A stretch of 64,000 bases of DNA from Amoeboaphelidium protococcarum (lineage: Eukaryota; Aphelidiomycota; Aphelidea). Positions 59,684 to 64,000 of the stretch are shown piece by piece; within the stretch, counting starts at the first letter, position 1; every line of letters begins with the position of its first letter. The stretch lies in assembly GCA_023515745.1 (NCBI GenBank), contig JALECJ010000256.1, positions 1,178,001-1,242,000 on the forward strand, given 5' to 3'. The translations under genes and the position numbers were made by a program. The notes beneath the pieces were generated by a model that was given only the letters and a program-made list of their open reading frames with translations, was not told where the DNA came from and made no database searches.

Positions 59684-61003
59684 TCAACCCTGTTTGGCAA
59701 TGGTGGTTGAGTTATTGTTGGACACAATAAAGCTCTTTGCTGCATCAGTCAGTGTGTAGCCCATGCTAGAGAAGATCCTCAAAATTTTTGGGCCAAAAGT
59801 AACTGACTGCAGACCTCGTTCACTTAGCAGCTCGTCAAACCTAACGCCAAACATAACTTTTGGGGCCATCAGAAAATCTTAAGTATCAATGTTTAGACTC
59901 AAGTCCAAATGTGCAATAGATGCACCATTCTCATAGATATTCGGGGTGTAAAGCACAGCAATAGAGTCGTCGATCAAAACGCGCTTAGGCAGATCCAGAG
60001 AGTCAAAAATCGAAGAGCTTGACACGTAGTTGAATATAGTTTGCACAGGCTTCTTTGCAAATTCCTACAGAGAATTTGTTGAGTTCACAAGATTTACTTG
60101 AGCATTGTCAAATAAAGTCCACTAGCTAACATTGGCCATCTAACCACGCAGAGTCTGAGCATTTCCACCTTCAATATATGCAAGATAATGATCAAAAATA
60201 CTTTGGAGGTGCGTATTTGACGAAGATCCAGGATCGTTGCCCGATATTTCCATGGACTAAGTAATATCCGACTGCAGTCTCATAGCAATGAGAGAATAAA
60301 ACCCCAGACCATGCGTGAGTTCGTGTAGAACAACATATTCAATATCGTAAGCCTTGTCGTCTATCTTATCACCATCTTCTTTGAAATACCATTTGGTATT
60401 ATAGGAGTTCAGTCTCATTCGTATATCATAAGGGACAAGTTTTGCGCCAGGAGAATTGAGCGGCTACATTTGACGTCCCAGGGCTGACGGATACATTGCC
60501 TGAGGGACGGATACTCCGGTCAATTTGAGCAATGAGGTCGGACTAGCAGATCCCAGCAGATTATCGCAGCGAGACTTGTTAACATAGTCAGTACACAAAT
60601 CATAGAAGAGTGCTTACACTCTGATGGGCTCAACAAACTTGATAGCATTAGTAACGCGCTCAGCTACAGATTTAAGAGAAGACTCCACCTTGTTACAAGT
60701 CGACGCGTCTGTTTAGTTCAAATCGCAGCTGATGTCAAATGAAATCATACCATCAGGACTCTACGCAGTCTTATTCACCCAACCAGGACCAGGTCTATCG
60801 ACAGCAGGACTAGACGACTGCTATCTTTTTACCAGATGCGGAACAACAGGATACGTCTATTTTAAAATCGGGTCATCGCAGTTAGCATGCTGGCATTCTA
60901 TCTAAAATAACTATTTTACCGTGACTTTGCCTCTGCTCACGACCGCACCTGATACTAGAGCGAGAATCGATGCAACGACGCTCACAACGACATTTTAAAT
61001 CAT
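59684..61003 (-). CDS. Secreted zincin metallopeptidase-like protein
   Basis: The 439-residue intronless protein starts with a hydrophobic signal peptide (MIQNVVVSVVASILALVSGA; the third codon is TAA). The zinc-binding motif HELTHGLGFYS is at 227-237, with His227, Glu228 and His231 in the HExxH pattern followed by GxGF. The third metal ligand is not the usual His or Asp ten residues on (Ser237), so another residue may serve or activity may differ. Six or more cysteines before the motif suggest disulfides. It resembles the secreted zincin-like proteins common in fungi that lack a named family. Role unknown; extracellular protein degradation is plausible. Confidence 0.75.
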
Positions 61004-61509
61004 TTTCCAACCAAAAGAATTTTCAAGCTATTAGTCTAGATAGTGAGGACAGAAAATGGCAGGAAATGAACTTCAAAGTCGGTGGCAACTTAAGAATTGC
61101 TGACGTCCCAAAAAATTTGATTTAGATTAGCACGAAGTTACGCGAAGTGCAACGTGGTAGCTGCATGAAACAATGACGATGTAACATCGAAAGTAGTTGT
61201 TGCCAAGCAGTAACGCTAAAACTAAGATGTTCAAGTCGGATTTGAGATTATTCCAATTCTAATTTAGCAAACTAAAATAGTACCTTATTCAACAGGCAGG
61301 CATCCCGCATAATTAATAAAAACATAGAGTATATAAACCCCATAGATTTAGACAACGTACGACAAGACTACGTTCTCGCTGTTTCGCTTTCAAAAAATGT
61401 GAAACACTCCGTCTCAATGAAGTTTCAGCCGATAAACTTTTCTTCTGCGTCTTCTTTATTTCAGACTCACTTTATTTGGCAAAGAGGCATCATCTTATTG
61501 ACTACAAAG
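61004..61509. other. Divergent promoter interval (zincin / RIC8)
   Basis: No gene seen. A TATA-like GTATATAAACC lies near 61329-61339, about 170 bp before the RIC8 start. Confidence 0.45.
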
Positions 61510-62939
61510 ATGGACTAGCTGCGCACTCTAGTCAATGAGTCTGGCGCCGTCCTTGTAACAGACTCTAAGCAGTGGCAAGGTATGTAATTATTATCTATTT
61601 TTTCTCTGTAACAATCGAATAAATTAATTCGGACTGAGCACTTGTAGATGTCACTCAGCGATTGTTGGAACTTAGTAGAATTGAATCTGAAAATACTCGG
61701 TCGTTTGATATCTCCACTTTTGATCTAATGTTTAATTGTATTGCTGCATCTGAATTGAGTTTACAATCGCGTATTTAATTATTCAAGAGCTGTATTAATA
61801 TCATTATGCTCAATGCAGGTGTGCGACATTAAGTGAATGCGAGTATCCTTGGGAAATGCTGCAACTTTGTAGCCATGGATGGTTTTACATTTCTCTCCCT
61901 TCGATTCATGTTTGTACTGACTGCGCACCGGCCTGATCTATGCTCCCCAGCTGCATTGTCTCTTATTCACGCACCAGTCTTTAAATTGGTATAAAATATT
62001 TAATAGATTGATGAAGATACTTTGAACCAGATTTTCAAATTAATATTTAATTTCAAGGCTAGATTGAGTTCGTTAGATGTTCATGACATTTTATAAGATT
62101 ACCAGCTGGTGGCCTTCAAATGTTTACAGATTCTTACTGTTAAGCACTCTGATTAGATATCTTTATATCTCGATGGCGGCCACTTGTAGAAGTCAGATTA
62201 GAACATAAATGTAGCCAATTCATTCAACACTGCGTTGTAATTGCTCGTAAACTATGATTAGGAGTATAGTTATACAAGATTTTCAAGTACTGAAATGATT
62301 GATACTTTTGATGAGAACTCTCTTTGCCAGGTGTCGACTCTCGTTGCTTGCATTAGTCTATAAATGCTTTATAATAATAGTGGATTAGATCAAGAGCATT
62401 TGTAAATATACTTGATGTATTTGATTTAGCTGTGTGATAATGAGAACGTTCGCTAGCAGTTAAAGATGAAACTACTTCCCCATAATATGGATAGAAGTCG
62501 CCCACTTAATGAAGGATCTGCTGTCCATTGCCAATTGATAAAGTCTTTGATGAGTGTTGAGCTTAGTAGTCAGAACAAAGAATTATTGTTCAGATTTCTG
62601 CATAGTGTATGTGGGAAAGATGTCGGTCGCAGTATATTTTATTGTGGATTTGGACCATGGTATTATTTCCTGTTTTAGCATGGTCTCTTTTCTGGGAATG
62701 GAAACGATTAAGGTGACGGTGTGATGGATCTTCTCTCTAATAGTTTGGCAGACGATGGAACTAAAATAGCAGATATTGTTCTTTAATAAAATGTAGACAT
62801 CATGACAGGCGCTATAAAGTAGTAACGTATTGTTGAAATGACTGATGATGAAAAGGATCAGGAAGCGTCCAAGATTATGACCATGATTGAACGGCTAAAC
62901 AAGACTGGTATAATTCAAATGCAATTTGGATAGAAATGA
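61510..62939 (+). CDS. RIC8: RIC8/synembryn, G-alpha chaperone and exchange factor
   Basis: RIC8 folds and activates heterotrimeric G-protein alpha subunits. The product is an armadillo-like helical protein of about 450 residues: MFVLTAHRPDLCSPAA (animal RIC8 has LFLLTALRTD), LLPHNMDRSRPLNEGS, LLFRFLHSVCGKDVGRSIFY followed by CGFGPWYYFL (the LxVLCSES..RFIKYTGYG region), and the C-terminal MTDDEKDQEASKIM, IERLNKTGIIQ. One 5' intron is needed to keep frame. Either donor 61584 with acceptor at 61648 (454 aa) or donor 61580 with acceptor at 61659 (449 aa) works; the first ends in TAG like the other introns, the second has the better GTATGT donor. RIC8 is typical of opisthokonts and amoebozoans. 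Confidence 0.88.
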
Positions 62940-62992
62940 AATTAATAATCTTATTGATGCTGTATTAAACCGGTGTTGTAGTCTTATGGTTA

Positions 62993-63681
62993 TCATGACA
63001 TCTTTCGGTATATCGTTTCCTCTTTGCCCTCTAGCTGCGACATGTACCTAGCTGCCATGAACAGGTAGTCGCTCAGACGATTCATATACTTTCCACAAGA
63101 CTCATCTACACTTCCTATTCTAACAAGGGGCACCAGTCTACGCTCGGCTCTCCTAGCCATGCCTCTGCAAACGTGCAATGTCGACGCCGCCTTACCGCCA
63201 CTCTACACATACACATACACACATCAACTTGAACTGGGTAACGCGTAATTTTTTTAATGTAAACTTACTGGGAGAATAAAGTTCTTTAGCGGAGGAAGCT
63301 ACTGATCAAAATGATCGATCCATTGTTCCAGCTCTGTAGTTCGCGTGCCATCTTGATCGAATGCAGTCTTGCTCACCTTGAATTCGGCACTAGAAGTTCG
63401 CGGAGTGGCCACATTGGAGTTTATATCTTGAATTGCGCATTAAACCGAGGCCAGCTGTGGAAGGACTATACAATCTTAATCTACATCACGACTGAATTCA
63501 GAGGCAAGCCCAATCATACTGCTCAGCTCGTCCATCGTTCCCAGAGTCTCAAAAATGGCATCATCTTTTGCACGTCTTTCCCCATTGTACAATGCAGAAG
63601 TTCCTACACAAGAAATTAAACTAAAATTTTAAAAGATGGATGAAGGATACCTTTATCGCCAGTTTTGGTGTAAATTTTCAT
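62993..63681 (-). CDS. MMAB: Cob(I)alamin adenosyltransferase (PduO type)
   Basis: The enzyme makes adenosylcobalamin, the cofactor of methylmalonyl-CoA mutase. Exons are 63651-63681, 63269-63603 and 62993-63202; introns are 47 and 66 nt, GT..TAG. The 191-residue product shows the family signature in order: [50 protein letters not shown], the [17 protein letters not shown] motif and [16 protein letters not shown]. It lacks a clear mitochondrial presequence, though an upstream exon cannot be excluded. Vitamin B12 use is rare in Dikarya but known in early-diverging fungi and common in other eukaryotes. Confidence 0.95.
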
Positions 63682-64000
63682 AGTTCTACTGCTGGTAATT
63701 AAAGATAGCCGTAGCATAATTCACCACCGCCGCCTCTGATGCTCTTGATGATTCAGGCGATGCAAAAGTCGTAAAGAGAGTTGACAGCGATTGTTTCAGT
63801 TCATGCACGCGCACGCTGTTTCTGCCCACTGGTCGTTGTCATCATTGTCAGCTTGAGTCTATTTTTAAGCTGCGATCTCATTTGGCAGCAACATGTCTTA
63901 AAATATCACGATGTCAAGTTTCTCTTTCACAACAACAAAGTCTAGACAAATTTCCATTTTTATATTCTTCTCTGTCAGGCAAAATAAATACCCCACATTC
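63682..64000. other. Right edge, unresolved
   Basis: On the minus strand a 53-codon frame (ATG at 63957, TGA at 63796) is followed by another open stretch (RVHELKQSLSTLFTTFAS and ASEAAVVNYATAIFNYQQ) that runs up to the MMAB start in a different frame from MMAB exon 1. It could be the end of a gene entering from the right, or a missed 5' exon. Nothing can be named. Confidence 0.3.

Noticed and set aside
61980-62057. An intron in RIC8 (GTATAA to TTCAAG).
   Set aside because: The frame stays open through it and the translated IDEDTLNQIFKLIFNF fits the helical repeat pattern.

Overview
This is nuclear DNA from a eukaryote that reads TAA and TAG as glutamine and uses TGA as its only stop. Under the standard code almost every gene is chopped into fragments. 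Under UAR=Gln about thirty recognisable or full-length proteins become continuous, each ends at TGA, and reading frames close exactly over up to 4 kb. Introns are GT-AG, about 47-80 nt, and nearly all end in TAG. The gene set looks opisthokont, probably an early-diverging, flagellated fungus or close relative: a fungal-type ATP sulfurylase, an Rvs167-like BAR-SH3 protein, GPI-type expansin/hevein-like wall proteins, RIC8, a CENP-C/Mif2-like cupin, and IFT54, which implies a cilium. Dihydropteridine reductase and a B12 adenosyltransferase are unusual for ordinary fungi. The exact lineage cannot be fixed from the window alone.

Layout. 1-4177: the tail of one gene, then about 4 kb of pyrimidine-rich, repeat-bearing DNA. 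4178-13190: PRP3 splicing factor, a repeat array with palindromes, RVS167-like, mitochondrial aconitase, SRA1-domain protein. 13696-19665: three tandem secreted expansin-like/chitin-binding proteins, the last two partly homogenised. 20016-30796: DENND6, then two related coat subunits in tandem on the minus strand (gamma-COP and an ear-less AP-1 gamma), then a RING ligase. 30954-40624: IFT54, a 7-TM protein, a TRIP4-like zinc finger, a methyltransferase, CENP-C-like, alanine aminotransferase, MCFD2-like and PDK1. 40680-47781 (minus): unknown protein, USP12/46-like, FAD monooxygenase, unknown protein, annexin. 48319-64000: ATP sulfurylase, a very long Bro1/ALIX-family protein, dihydropteridine reductase, a disordered protein, an Old Yellow Enzyme, a probable ATP synthase subunit f, a secreted zincin, RIC8 and cobalamin adenosyltransferase.

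There are no operons. Genes are packed in both orientations with 39-125 bp between convergent ends and as little as 71 bp between divergent starts. Membrane traffic is over-represented (gamma-COP, AP-1 gamma, DENND6, MCFD2, Bro1, BAR-SH3, annexin). The strongest observations are the reassigned code outside its best-known hosts, the wall-protein cluster with gene-conversion signature and shared CCAAT blocks, the ear-less AP-1 gamma, and the degenerate repeat array at 6065-6868.
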